Shown here in pieces: positions 7,742-15,192 of a stretch of 25,378 bases of DNA. The position numbers were made by a program, and so were the translations under genes. Origin of the DNA: CAYINU01 sp964364855 (GTDB lineage: Bacteria > Margulisbacteria > Marinamargulisbacteria > CAYINU01). The stretch spans positions 1-25,378 of the forward strand of contig CAYINU010000017.1 of the NCBI GenBank assembly GCA_964364855.1. The letters run 5' to 3'. The number at the start of each line of letters is the position of its first letter. Position 1 is the first letter of the stretch. The notes under the pieces are model-generated. The model had not been told where the DNA came from. It did not search any database and saw nothing but the letters and a program-made list of their open reading frames with translations.

Positions 7742-9106
7742 GTGTTTAAAAAAGTATTAATTGCAAATCGAGGTGAAATTGCTGTCCGGGTGATCCGGGC
7801 GTGTCGAGAGCTGGGCATCGGCACGATTGCCGTGTATTCCCAAGCCGACGCAGACAGCCTGCACGTCAAACTGGCGGACGAAGCCTATTGCATCGGCCCC
7901 GCCGAACCGGCCAAGAGCTACCTCAACATGGCGGCGATTATCTCCACTGCCGAGGTTACCGGTGCAGAAGCGATTCACCCTGGTTACGGATTTTTGGCCG
8001 AAAATGCCCAGTTCAGTCAAATGTGCTTGGACCACAACATCACCTTTATTGGCGCAAGTCCCGAGAACATCCGCATGATGGGAGATAAAAACACAGCCAA
8101 AAAGACCATGCAAAAATTCAAAGTCCCCGTTGTGCCGGGTTCTGACGGCCTGATCACCTCCGAAAAAGAATTGTTGGCCTGCGTGAAAAAGACTGGTTTG
8201 CCCGTTATCATCAAAGCGTCCGCAGGGGGTGGGGGAAAAGGGATGCGCGTGGTCCGTGAGATGGACGAACTGGTCGACCAATACCAAATTGCGATTCGAG
8301 AAGCCACAGCGGCCTTTGGCAATGGGGATGTGTACCTCGAAAAATATGTCGAAGAACCGCGCCACGTCGAAATCCAAGTTCTATCAGATGCCCAAGGTAA
8401 TGCCATTTATCTGGGCGAACGGGATTGTTCCATCCAACGCCGTCACCAAAAATTGATCGAAGAAGCACCGTCCCCAGTTCTAGACGAAAAACTCCGAAAA
8501 AAAATGGGTGAAGCCGCCGTGCGCGCGGCCAAGGCCATCCGCTACGAAGGAGCTGGAACGGTAGAGTTTTTGGTCGACAAACGCCGAGACTTTTATTTCA
8601 TGGAGATGAATACCCGCATCCAGGTCGAACATCCGGTGACCGAAATGGTGACCCGTATCAACTTAGTCCGCGAACAAATCAAAATTGCCTTTAACAAGAA
8701 ATTGGACCTTCGCCAAAAAGACGTGATTTTGGAAGGCCATGCCATTGAATTTCGCATCAATGCGGAGGACCACCTCAAAAACTTCATGCCCATGGCCGGC
8801 AAGATCAACCTCTACCTACCCTCGGGCGGGTTCGGTGTTCGTGTGGATAGCCATATGTACCCTGGCTATTCGGTGCCGCCGTATTACGATTCCCTTTTGG
8901 GTAAACTGATTGTATGGGGAACGGACCGGGCTGATGCCATCGCACGGGGCAAACGGGCCTTGGATGAATTCATTTTGGACGGCCTGCCGACCACGATTCC
9001 CTTTCATCAATATGTACTCAATCACCCGGCTTTTGTCGACGGCAGATATGACACGGGCTTTGTAGATCGGGTACTGAGCAAGGAGTTCAAGGGTGGGTCG
9101 ACGTAG
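7742..9106 (+). CDS. accC: Biotin carboxylase subunit of acetyl-CoA carboxylase
   Basis: ATP-grasp enzyme that carboxylates the biotin of BCCP with bicarbonate and ATP, the first half-reaction of malonyl-CoA synthesis for fatty acids. The 454 residues match AccC, with the N-terminal FKKVLIANRGEIAVRV, the glycine-rich loop KASAGGGGKGM, the ERDCSIQRRHQKLIEE segment and the catalytic MEMNTRIQVEHPVTE. I start at the GTG at 7742: AAGGGGG (7729-7735) is 6 nt upstream, and the protein then begins MFKKVLIANRG as usual. The TTG one codon earlier is too close to the Shine-Dalgarno. accB, the normal upstream partner, is not here. The 3' end overlaps nusB by 14 bp. Stand-alone length excludes a pyruvate or propionyl-CoA carboxylase alpha chain with its own biotinyl domain. 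Confidence 0.95.
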   Translation: MFKKVLIANRGEIAVRVIRACRELGIGTIAVYSQADADSLHVKLADEAYCIGPAEPAKSYLNMAAIISTAEVTGAEAIHPGYGFLAENAQFSQMCLDHNITFIGASPENIRMMGDKNTAKKTMQKFKVPVVPGSDGLITSEKELLACVKKTGLPVIIKASAGGGGKGMRVVREMDELVDQYQIAIREATAAFGNGDVYLEKYVEEPRHVEIQVLSDAQGNAIYLGERDCSIQRRHQKLIEEAPSPVLDEKLRKKMGEAAVRAAKAIRYEGAGTVEFLVDKRRDFYFMEMNTRIQVEHPVTEMVTRINLVREQIKIAFNKKLDLRQKDVILEGHAIEFRINAEDHLKNFMPMAGKINLYLPSGGFGVRVDSHMYPGYSVPPYYDSLLGKLIVWGTDRADAIARGKRALDEFILDGLPTTIPFHQYVLNHPAFVDGRYDTGFVDRVLSKEFKGGST

Positions 9107-9515
9107 TACCGGTAGGCGAATGGCCATGCAGGTGCTTTACCAGGCGGACATGCGACACATGCCGGTAGACCAGTCCTTGCAGCTGTTTTTTGAGGAAAGC
9201 GAGCATCCTGAATCGACGGTCAAACTGACGTCGGCTTTGGTTCGTGGCGTGGCAGCCAATCAGCCTGACCTGGACAAGATCGTGACAGACCTTTCCATTG
9301 GGTGGGATTTAGATCGGCTGAGCACCATTGATCGCAATCTGTTGCGCATCGGTCTGTATGAACTTCAGCACACCGACAGCCCGCCAAAAGCCGTGATCGC
9401 CGAAATCGTTGATCTTGCAAAAGATTTTTCCACCGAAGAATCGCCCAAATTCGTCAATGGCATTTTGGGCCAATACATACGAAACACATGTTTACTGGAC
9501 TCATCCAAACCCTAG
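9093..9515 (+). CDS. nusB: Transcription antitermination factor NusB
   Basis: All-helical RNA-binding protein that, with NusE (S10), binds boxA in rRNA leaders and prevents premature termination. The 140 residues have family landmarks: RRMAMQVLYQADM at the start, a central WDLDRLSTIDRNLLRIGLYEL, and PPKAVIAEIVDLAKDFSTEESPKFVNGILG near the end in shorter, matching segments. The start is GTG at 9093, with AGGAG at 9081-9085 seven nt upstream inside accC. It overlaps accC by 14 bp and ribE by 28 bp, so it is probably translationally coupled to both. A nusB-riboflavin gene association is common in bacteria, usually as ribH-nusB. Here nusB precedes ribE. Confidence 0.94.
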   Translation: MGRRSTGRRMAMQVLYQADMRHMPVDQSLQLFFEESEHPESTVKLTSALVRGVAANQPDLDKIVTDLSIGWDLDRLSTIDRNLLRIGLYELQHTDSPPKAVIAEIVDLAKDFSTEESPKFVNGILGQYIRNTCLLDSSKP

Positions 9516-10105
9516 GTGCAGTCACGGCAGTACGGCCATTAGAAAACGGCCGGTCTGTCAAAATTGCCGCACCATTAGACTGGCTTTCCGGACTGCGGGT
9601 GGGTGATAGCGTGGCAGTGAGCGGTGTGTGTTCGACGGTTGTGGCCATTGAGGAGGACCGGATAGCCTTTGACTATTTGCCCGAAACGTTGGCCAAGACG
9701 ACGGTTTCAGAATTAATGCCTGGTGCACGGGTCAATTTGGAAAAGTCCTTGTCCGTTGGCGACAAACTAGGGGGACATTGGGTCAGCGGGCATGTGGATG
9801 GCATGGGAAGTGTGATCTCGCAGCGTTTGGAGGGGCCTTTTGCGGTGCTCACGGTGCGGTTTGATCCTGCCTTTGGGCCCTTTGTCATTTCAAAAGGGTC
9901 GGTTACCATAGAGGGAGTCAGTCTGACGGTGGTGGATGTGACAGCCGATACCTTGTCTGTTCATTTGATTCCGCACACGTTGGGCATCACGACCTTGCAG
10001 GACTTGCGGGAAGGCAGCCGGGTCAATTTAGAATTTGATGTTATGGCTAAGTATTTATTTCGGTTTTTCCAGCTCCAAAATAGGGAGGAAAAAGATGGCC
10101 GATAG
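9488..10105 (+). CDS. ribE: Riboflavin synthase alpha chain
   Basis: Dismutation of two 6,7-dimethyl-8-ribityllumazines to riboflavin, the last biosynthetic step; a trimer in the cytoplasm. The 205 residues hold two lumazine-binding barrels. The first starts MFTGLIQTLG and has GVCSTVV; the second has GHWVSGHVDGMG, VSLTVVD and HLIPHTLG. The ATG at 9488 lies inside the nusB 3' end (28-bp overlap in another frame). No strong Shine-Dalgarno is seen, so initiation probably depends on ribosomes translating nusB. The conserved N-terminus MFTG supports this start. The last codons overlap ribBA by 11 bp. Confidence 0.95.
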   Translation: MFTGLIQTLGAVTAVRPLENGRSVKIAAPLDWLSGLRVGDSVAVSGVCSTVVAIEEDRIAFDYLPETLAKTTVSELMPGARVNLEKSLSVGDKLGGHWVSGHVDGMGSVISQRLEGPFAVLTVRFDPAFGPFVISKGSVTIEGVSLTVVDVTADTLSVHLIPHTLGITTLQDLREGSRVNLEFDVMAKYLFRFFQLQNREEKDGR

Positions 10106-11330
10106 CGAGTTTCAATTCGATGCCATCGATCATGCCATTGCCGATATTGCCAATGGCCGAATGGTCATCGTGGTCGATGATGAAGACCGGGAAAACGAAG
10201 GCGACCTCGTGATGGCGGCGCAGTTGGTGACGCCGGATGCCATCAATTTTATGATCCAAAAAGGCCGCGGACTGGTTTGCGTGCCGGTGACAGACGATAT
10301 CCTGGACCGCTTTGAGCTCAAGGAAATGGTGGCCCGCAACTCCGAGTCTCATCAAACGGCATTTATGGTTTCCGTCGATGCGTCCCGATCCCATGGGGTC
10401 ACGACGGGGATCTCGCCCTCTGACCGGGCCAAGACTATCCAAGTGCTCCTCAATCCGACCAGTAAAAAATCTGATATCGTGACACCGGGTCACGTTTTTC
10501 CCCTGCGTGCCAGAAAGATGGGGGTGCTGCGCCGGGCGGGTCACACCGAAGCGGCGGTAGACCTTGCCCGATTGGCAGGCCTAGCTCCGGCGGGTGTGAT
10601 CTGTGAGATCATTAATGAAAACGGCGAGATGGCACGCACGCCGGATCTGATGACTTTTGCTTGTAAACATGGCCTCCGAATCGTCACGATTAAAGACTTG
10701 ATTCACTATCGTGTGACTCAAGAACGCTTTATCTCCAAAATCGAATCTGTTCCCATGCCCACAGCCTTTGGTGATTTTACCTTGCATTGTTATTTGGATA
10801 CACTTAACGACCGTGAGCATCTGGCTCTGACCAAAGGCGATATCACGGGCCAAGATCCGGTATTGGTGCGGGTCCATTCCGAGTGTCTGACGGGGGATGT
10901 GTTTCATTCTCGGCGTTGTGACTGTGGCGCACAGCTTGAGGCGGCCATGTGCATGGTAGAGACCCATGGTTCAGGCGTGATTTTATATATGCGCCAAGAA
11001 GGCAGGGGCATCGGCCTGGCCAACAAGCTTCGGGCCTATCGCCTCCAGGACGAAGGTGCCGACACGGTGGAAGCCAATTTGAAATTGGGCTTTCCGCCGG
11101 ACCTGCGGGAATATGGCGTGGGCGCCCAAATTTTGTTGGATTTGGGTGTGTGCAATATGAATCTCATTACCAATAACCCCACCAAAATCGTAGGATTGGA
11201 GGGCTACGGGTTAAACATTACGACCCGCACGCCATTGGTGATTCCGCCCAATGCCCACAATGCCAAATACATGAAAACAAAATCGGAAAAAATGGGGCAC
11301 ATGCTCGATGCTGATGCGGAGAGGCGTTGA
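10095..11330 (+). CDS. ribBA: Bifunctional 3,4-dihydroxy-2-butanone-4-phosphate synthase / GTP cyclohydrolase II
   Basis: Supplies both early precursors of riboflavin: DHBP from ribulose 5-phosphate and the pyrimidine from GTP. The N-terminal domain (1-205) has VVDDEDRENEGD (27-37) and the HTEAAVDLARLAG segment (150-162). The C-terminal domain (206-411) has the GTP cyclohydrolase II zinc ligands Cys264, Cys275 and Cys277 in SECLTGDVFHSRRCDCGAQL, plus YMRQEGRGIGL (298-308). Both halves look catalytically complete. A longer in-frame reading begins at 10035, but GGGAGGA at 10083-10089 immediately precedes the ATG at 10095, and MADSEF is a normal start. It overlaps ribE by 11 bp and ribH by 1 bp. 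Confidence 0.96.
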   Translation: MADSEFQFDAIDHAIADIANGRMVIVVDDEDRENEGDLVMAAQLVTPDAINFMIQKGRGLVCVPVTDDILDRFELKEMVARNSESHQTAFMVSVDASRSHGVTTGISPSDRAKTIQVLLNPTSKKSDIVTPGHVFPLRARKMGVLRRAGHTEAAVDLARLAGLAPAGVICEIINENGEMARTPDLMTFACKHGLRIVTIKDLIHYRVTQERFISKIESVPMPTAFGDFTLHCYLDTLNDREHLALTKGDITGQDPVLVRVHSECLTGDVFHSRRCDCGAQLEAAMCMVETHGSGVILYMRQEGRGIGLANKLRAYRLQDEGADTVEANLKLGFPPDLREYGVGAQILLDLGVCNMNLITNNPTKIVGLEGYGLNITTRTPLVIPPNAHNAKYMKTKSEKMGHMLDADAERR

Positions 11331-11842
11331 TGGGACAAGATTTACAAAATCATGACTTAGAGACGTGGATAGCAAACCAACCCATCAAATCCAGGGTGGG
11401 GGAGACAGCGGGAAACGGCTACCGGTTTGCTATTGTCTGTGCCCGGTTCAATGCACGCTACACAACGTATCTGTTTGAAGGCGCCGTCCAGACGTTACGC
11501 GAAAATGGTGTTTCGGTTGAGGATATGGAGGCATTTTGGGTTCCGGGTGCCTTCGAGTTACCGGTGACAGCATTACATGCAGCCCGCACGGGCCGATTTG
11601 CGGCTGTCATTTGCCTAGGCGTTATCATCAAAGGTGATACGGCCCATTTTGATTATGTGGCTGGGCCGTGTGCGGACGGGATCATGCAAGCGGCCTTGCA
11701 GACCGGGGTGCCGGTGATCTTCGGTGTGCTCACCGCCCATGACACCGCCCAAGTTGACGCTCGTGTTGGCGGAAGCCATGGCCACACAGGGGAAAATGCG
11801 GCACGCGCTGCCCTTCAGATGGCGAATATACTCCCGATCTGA
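11330..11842 (+). CDS. ribH: 6,7-dimethyl-8-ribityllumazine synthase
   Basis: Condenses DHBP with the ribitylamino-pyrimidine to give lumazine, the substrate of RibE. The 170 residues contain FAIVCARFN (substrate-binding strand), FWVPGAFELPV, and CLGVIIKGDTAHFDYV with the conserved His of the active site. The phosphate-binding loop reads VGGSHGHTGENAA, in place of the more common GNKGxEAA, which is worth noting but not clearly disabling. The N-terminus is about 15 residues longer than in many homologues. The ATG at 11330 overlaps the ribBA stop (TGATG), indicating coupling. The 3' end overlaps the convergent ATPase gene by 28 bp. No FMN riboswitch is visible upstream of the cluster. Confidence 0.95.
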   Translation: MGQDLQNHDLETWIANQPIKSRVGETAGNGYRFAIVCARFNARYTTYLFEGAVQTLRENGVSVEDMEAFWVPGAFELPVTALHAARTGRFAAVICLGVIIKGDTAHFDYVAGPCADGIMQAALQTGVPVIFGVLTAHDTAQVDARVGGSHGHTGENAARAALQMANILPI

Positions 11843-13002
11843 GTATCTAACTCTCTCCAGGGAATAGCCATGATTTTCTCTGAAAGCTGCTGCGACCTCG
11901 GGATATTACAGACTAAAAATGCGAACTTGCAGGCTGGGTATTCTGTTAAAAAGGTATGCAAATGCCGGCAATCATGTGGCGTTGGCTTTTCTGTCCATTT
12001 GACCTCTATTGCGGTTAGCTGACCATTGTATTGCAGTATCCAATCCACCTCGGGTCCATTGTGGTCCCGCCAGAAATGAATGGATGCAGTCGTGCTTTTC
12101 AAACGACAAAGTCGAATTAATTCCAGCCCAACCCAATGTTTAAATAAATGGCCGTCTTGCTCTTTTGAAAGACCAATTCCTTCTTTTGCTGCCAGCCGAC
12201 GTACGCCCAAATCAAAAAACAAAAATTTAGCTGTCTTAGCCAACGTTTTCCTGGTTTTGCTTTTCGTAAATGGCGTCACACGTTCGGCGATTAGGCAATC
12301 TTCGAGAATCTGGTAGTAAGCTTGAACGGTATTTGCACTAACCCCCAAATCTTGAGAAAGGTTAGAAAAATGAACCGCCTTTCCAGACTCCATTGCAGCC
12401 AGCTGTAAGAACTGGTGGAAAGTGCCAATCCTTCGCACGGCGGCTTCGGCCTGAATTTCTTCGTCCAAATAGGTTGTGACGTAGGAGGCCAGCTCCGCAT
12501 CTCTATGCATGGGATTTTCGGTTGTAACGACGCCGGGAAGATCGCCATAATACAACTTGTCTGTTAGGGATGTTTCGGGATATTCCTGAGCCAAAAAAGG
12601 ATCGAGTCGCAGTAAGATCACCCGTCCCGGTAACATGTTGGCTTTTTGGCGACGCAGTTTTCTGGCTGAGGAGCCGGTCAATACGAACTGGGCTACTTTT
12701 TGGTCGATGAGCAGTTGAATGGTGTCCAACAATTGAGGTGCTTTTTGAATTTCGTCGATGACAATCAAAGGCTGGGATCCCGTCGTTTTAATCGATCGGA
12801 TCTCTTTTTCCAAGGTTGCCGGGTGATGTTCGTATCTCAGGCGGTCGCTGGCGGACAACAGTGAAATAGACAGATGAGGCGTGATTTGTGAGAGTAGGGT
12901 GGTGGTTTTCCCCGTCTGGCGCGGACCCATTAACAATACACTTTTGCCCCGGGTAAGTGCTTCCTCTAATTTTGGCTCCAATTCCCGAAAAACATAAGTC
13001 AT
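11815..13002 (-). CDS. Second AAA ATPase of the AAA_14/DUF4143 family
   Basis: Same architecture as the protein at 6471-7631 but clearly different in sequence, so not a recent duplicate. Walker A is GPRQTGKTT (26-34), Walker B IVIDEIQ (80-86), the sensor segment VLTGSSARKLRR (107-118), a winged-helix-like region around 205-240 (GVSANTVQAYY), and C-terminal EVDWIL (318-323) with IEVKW (332-336) as the PD-(D/E)xK-like pair. The 395-residue length is typical. Function unknown: such ATPases are often accessory and have been proposed as defence or toxin-related, without proof. It converges on ribH with a 28-bp overlap, and a -10-like TAAAAT lies 7 nt before its start. Confidence 0.88.
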   Translation of the reverse strand: MTYVFRELEPKLEEALTRGKSVLLMGPRQTGKTTTLLSQITPHLSISLLSASDRLRYEHHPATLEKEIRSIKTTGSQPLIVIDEIQKAPQLLDTIQLLIDQKVAQFVLTGSSARKLRRQKANMLPGRVILLRLDPFLAQEYPETSLTDKLYYGDLPGVVTTENPMHRDAELASYVTTYLDEEIQAEAAVRRIGTFHQFLQLAAMESGKAVHFSNLSQDLGVSANTVQAYYQILEDCLIAERVTPFTKSKTRKTLAKTAKFLFFDLGVRRLAAKEGIGLSKEQDGHLFKHWVGLELIRLCRLKSTTASIHFWRDHNGPEVDWILQYNGQLTAIEVKWTEKPTPHDCRHLHTFLTEYPACKFAFLVCNIPRSQQLSEKIMAIPWRELDTQIGSIFAI

Positions 13003-13009
13003 ACTTCAG

Positions 13010-13015
13010 ATTTTA
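13010..13015 (-). promoter_or_regulatory. -10 candidate for the second DUF4143 ATPase
   Basis: TAAAAT (5 of 6 matches) on the minus strand ends 7 nt before the ATG at 13002, with no Shine-Dalgarno in between. No TGn extension and no good -35 are seen. It fits the near-leaderless layout seen at other genes here. Confidence 0.35.
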
Positions 13016-13046
13016 GCCGAAAAACCTCAGTACTACTACGTTTTTT

Positions 13047-14396
13047 TTAAATCATGGCGCGGATATCGGCTTGGACTTGAAGGCAGGCTGCTTCCGAGGG
13101 GCCTTCCACAAAGATGCGGACGATGGGTTCCGTATTGGATCCGCGGACCTGCACCCAGCCGCTTTCCAAGGCTATCTTGACTCCGTCCTCGGTGTTTTGC
13201 GGCAAGTGTTGATAGGCCGTGGCTACCTTTTTAACCAGATTGCGAACTTCTTCTGATGTTTTTACAGAGATTTTATCTCGGCTCATCACATAGCGCGGAT
13301 AGTTGGCCACGATTTGCGAGACGGTCTTTTTGCTGGTAGCCAAGTAGTGCAGAGCAATAACAATCCCGGCCAGGCTATCTCGGCCCCAACCGATTCTGGG
13401 ATAGATCACCCCACCGTTTCCCTCGCCGCCGACCACGGATCGGTGGGTGCGGATGCCTTCGGTGACATTGGCCTCACCGATCTTGGTATAGATGACGGTG
13501 CCGCCGTAACGATTAGTGATATCTTCGATGACTTGCGAAGTCGACAAATTGACCACGACGGTTGGGTTGGATTGCTTTTCCATCGCGAGAACGTGATCGA
13601 TACACAGACCCAACGAATAGTCTTCGCCGATAAATCGCCCGGTTTCATCCAGGATGACGAGGCGGTCGGCGTCTGCGTCTTGGACAAAGCCGATATCATA
13701 GTTTCCTGTAGACATTTCGGCTTTGATCGCTGAGAGGTTTTTCTCCAACGGTTCGGGATCGTGAGAAAACCGGCCGTTGGGATCTGCGTTCAATATCGTG
13801 TAGGTCACACCTAACTTGTCCAACAAAATCGGGTCGGCCACGCAACCCGCGCCATTGTTGGGGTCGATTAACACCCGCAATTTCGCCGCGCGGATCGGTG
13901 TAGGATCGATTTGTGCCAAGATATGGTCGATGTGAAAGTCGAGGGCTGTGGGGTCTGCCGTGTACTGACCGATTTTTTGCCAGCCCGCAAAAGATACATT
14001 GTCTTGGCTAACGAAAAATTGGCTATAGGCGGCATATTCGGACGCGGTCAAAAAGCCGGCGTCTTTGTTCATCAGTTTAAGGCCGTTCCAGATTACCGGA
14101 TTGTGAGAGGCGGTAACGACAATACCGCCTCTGGCTCCATAACGGCGAATGGCTTGCTGTACGGTAGGGGTAGGGACGCGGCCGATATCGATGACATCGA
14201 TGCCCACGGCCAATAGGCCGGAGATAGTCGCAAATTTGATCATATCGTGAGATGTGCGAGTGTCTCCGCCGATGACGACGGGACCTTCGCCGACGAACTG
14301 GCCAAAGGCAATGGCGGTTTGCAAGGCGACATGTGGCGTGAGCGCCTCGCCGACGATTCCCCGGGTACCGGACATGGACATGATTAACGTTTGCAT
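13047..14396 (-). CDS. glmM: Phosphohexomutase, probably phosphoglucosamine mutase (GlmM) or phosphomannomutase/phosphoglucomutase
   Basis: Alpha-D-phosphohexomutase that moves phosphate between C6 and C1 of a sugar; GlmM makes glucosamine 1-phosphate for peptidoglycan and LPS. The 449 residues carry all four active-site loops: the phosphoserine loop VTASHNP (Ser97), the Mg loop QDADADRL (Asp240, 242, 244), the sugar loop GGEGNGGVI (around Glu325) and the phosphate-binding RGSNTEP near 418-424. The GEGNGG form resembles the archaeal/Bacteroidetes-like subgroup, where GlmM and phosphomannomutase activities are hard to tell apart, so the gene symbol is tentative. I chose the ATG at 14396 because AAAGGAG sits just upstream. 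A reading from 14450 would add 18 unlikely residues and overlap plsC. A TATAAT (14433 to 14428) gives a leader of about 25 nt. Confidence 0.85.
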   Translation of the reverse strand: MQTLIMSMSGTRGIVGEALTPHVALQTAIAFGQFVGEGPVVIGGDTRTSHDMIKFATISGLLAVGIDVIDIGRVPTPTVQQAIRRYGARGGIVVTASHNPVIWNGLKLMNKDAGFLTASEYAAYSQFFVSQDNVSFAGWQKIGQYTADPTALDFHIDHILAQIDPTPIRAAKLRVLIDPNNGAGCVADPILLDKLGVTYTILNADPNGRFSHDPEPLEKNLSAIKAEMSTGNYDIGFVQDADADRLVILDETGRFIGEDYSLGLCIDHVLAMEKQSNPTVVVNLSTSQVIEDITNRYGGTVIYTKIGEANVTEGIRTHRSVVGGEGNGGVIYPRIGWGRDSLAGIVIALHYLATSKKTVSQIVANYPRYVMSRDKISVKTSEEVRNLVKKVATAYQHLPQNTEDGVKIALESGWVQVRGSNTEPIVRIFVEGPSEAACLQVQADIRAMI

Positions 14397-14423
14397 GGGG
14401 ACTCCTTTTGCGGCGAAAGCTTG

Positions 14424-14433
14424 TGTTATTATA
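14424..14433. promoter_or_regulatory. Overlapping divergent -10 elements for glmM and plsC
   Basis: On the plus strand TGT-TATTAT (14424-14432) is an extended -10 ending 7 nt before the plsC ATG. On the minus strand TATAAT (14433 to 14428), a perfect consensus, serves glmM. The two hexamers share five base pairs, so RNA polymerase can probably occupy only one orientation at a time. A weak TTCAAT lies 17 bp upstream of the glmM -10. Confidence 0.55.
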
Positions 14434-14439
14434 TCCGTC

Positions 14440-15192
14440 ATGTCGGCCAAATTGAAGTCCGTTTTGCGCTCATCCTATGCGTGGGCTGTGGTGGGTCTTG
14501 GGTTTGTGTTTCACCTCTTTTTTGGCCTGGCGATGATGGTGTTTGCCAAAGACAAAGAATATGCCCATCTGCGGGCCACGCGACCTTTCGTCAGGGCTGC
14601 GCTCTTTTTGAACGGTATTTCATTGCGAGTCGAGGGAACCGAGCATATTCCGCGGGACCGCACCGTCATGTTTTTGTCCAACCATCTCAGTTTGCTCGAC
14701 ATTTTGGCCTACATCGCGGCCATTCCTATCAAGTTCGCGTTTGTGGCAAAAAAAGAACTTTTTTCGGTGCCGATTTTGGGTTGGGATTTGCGACTTCAGG
14801 GTCATGTGCGTATCGACCGTGACAATAGTCGTTCCGCCCATGCCCAACTTGCACATCTTGTTGATAAGGTTAAAGCCGGAAAATCCCTCCTGATTTTTGC
14901 GGAAGGGACGCGTTCTCCTGACGGCCATCTGCAACCGTTCAAACGCGGACCGTTTGTGGTGGCCCAGGCCGCAGGTGTTCCTCTGATCCCATGTGCCATT
15001 ACTGGCACCGATCAGGTCATCAAAAAACATTCGCTGTCCACCAGTCGGGCCGGTATCGTCATCCGTTTTGGCCTGCCCCTCATTCCGGCCGATATTGTGG
15101 ACCCCACCGCTTCCGAAAAAGACCAGACCTTGCAATTGCAGCAGGCGGTTCATGATGCCGTTTCGGGATTGCTAGAAAAAGAGACGCCGTGA
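14440..15192 (+). CDS. plsC: 1-acyl-sn-glycerol-3-phosphate acyltransferase (PlsC family)
   Basis: Inner-membrane acyltransferase that acylates lysophosphatidic acid to phosphatidic acid in phospholipid synthesis. The 250 residues include one N-terminal hydrophobic helix (about 13-36), the catalytic NHLSLLD (81-87; HX4D motif), the KKELFSVPILGW segment (104-115), the substrate-binding FAEGTRS (153-159), and VPLIPCAI. Family members with other acyl acceptors cannot be excluded. I start at the ATG at 14440, directly downstream of the extended -10; upstream in-frame reading would run into glmM. No Shine-Dalgarno. The stop overlaps the GTG of the following MFS gene (GTGA), so the two are probably co-translated. 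Confidence 0.9.
   Translation: MSAKLKSVLRSSYAWAVVGLGFVFHLFFGLAMMVFAKDKEYAHLRATRPFVRAALFLNGISLRVEGTEHIPRDRTVMFLSNHLSLLDILAYIAAIPIKFAFVAKKELFSVPILGWDLRLQGHVRIDRDNSRSAHAQLAHLVDKVKAGKSLLIFAEGTRSPDGHLQPFKRGPFVVAQAAGVPLIPCAITGTDQVIKKHSLSTSRAGIVIRFGLPLIPADIVDPTASEKDQTLQLQQAVHDAVSGLLEKETP

Noticed and set aside
10035..10094. Longer N-terminus for RibBA
   Set aside because: A strong Shine-Dalgarno directly before the ATG at 10095 and the normal family N-terminus argue against the 20 extra residues, which lie in the ribE coding sequence.
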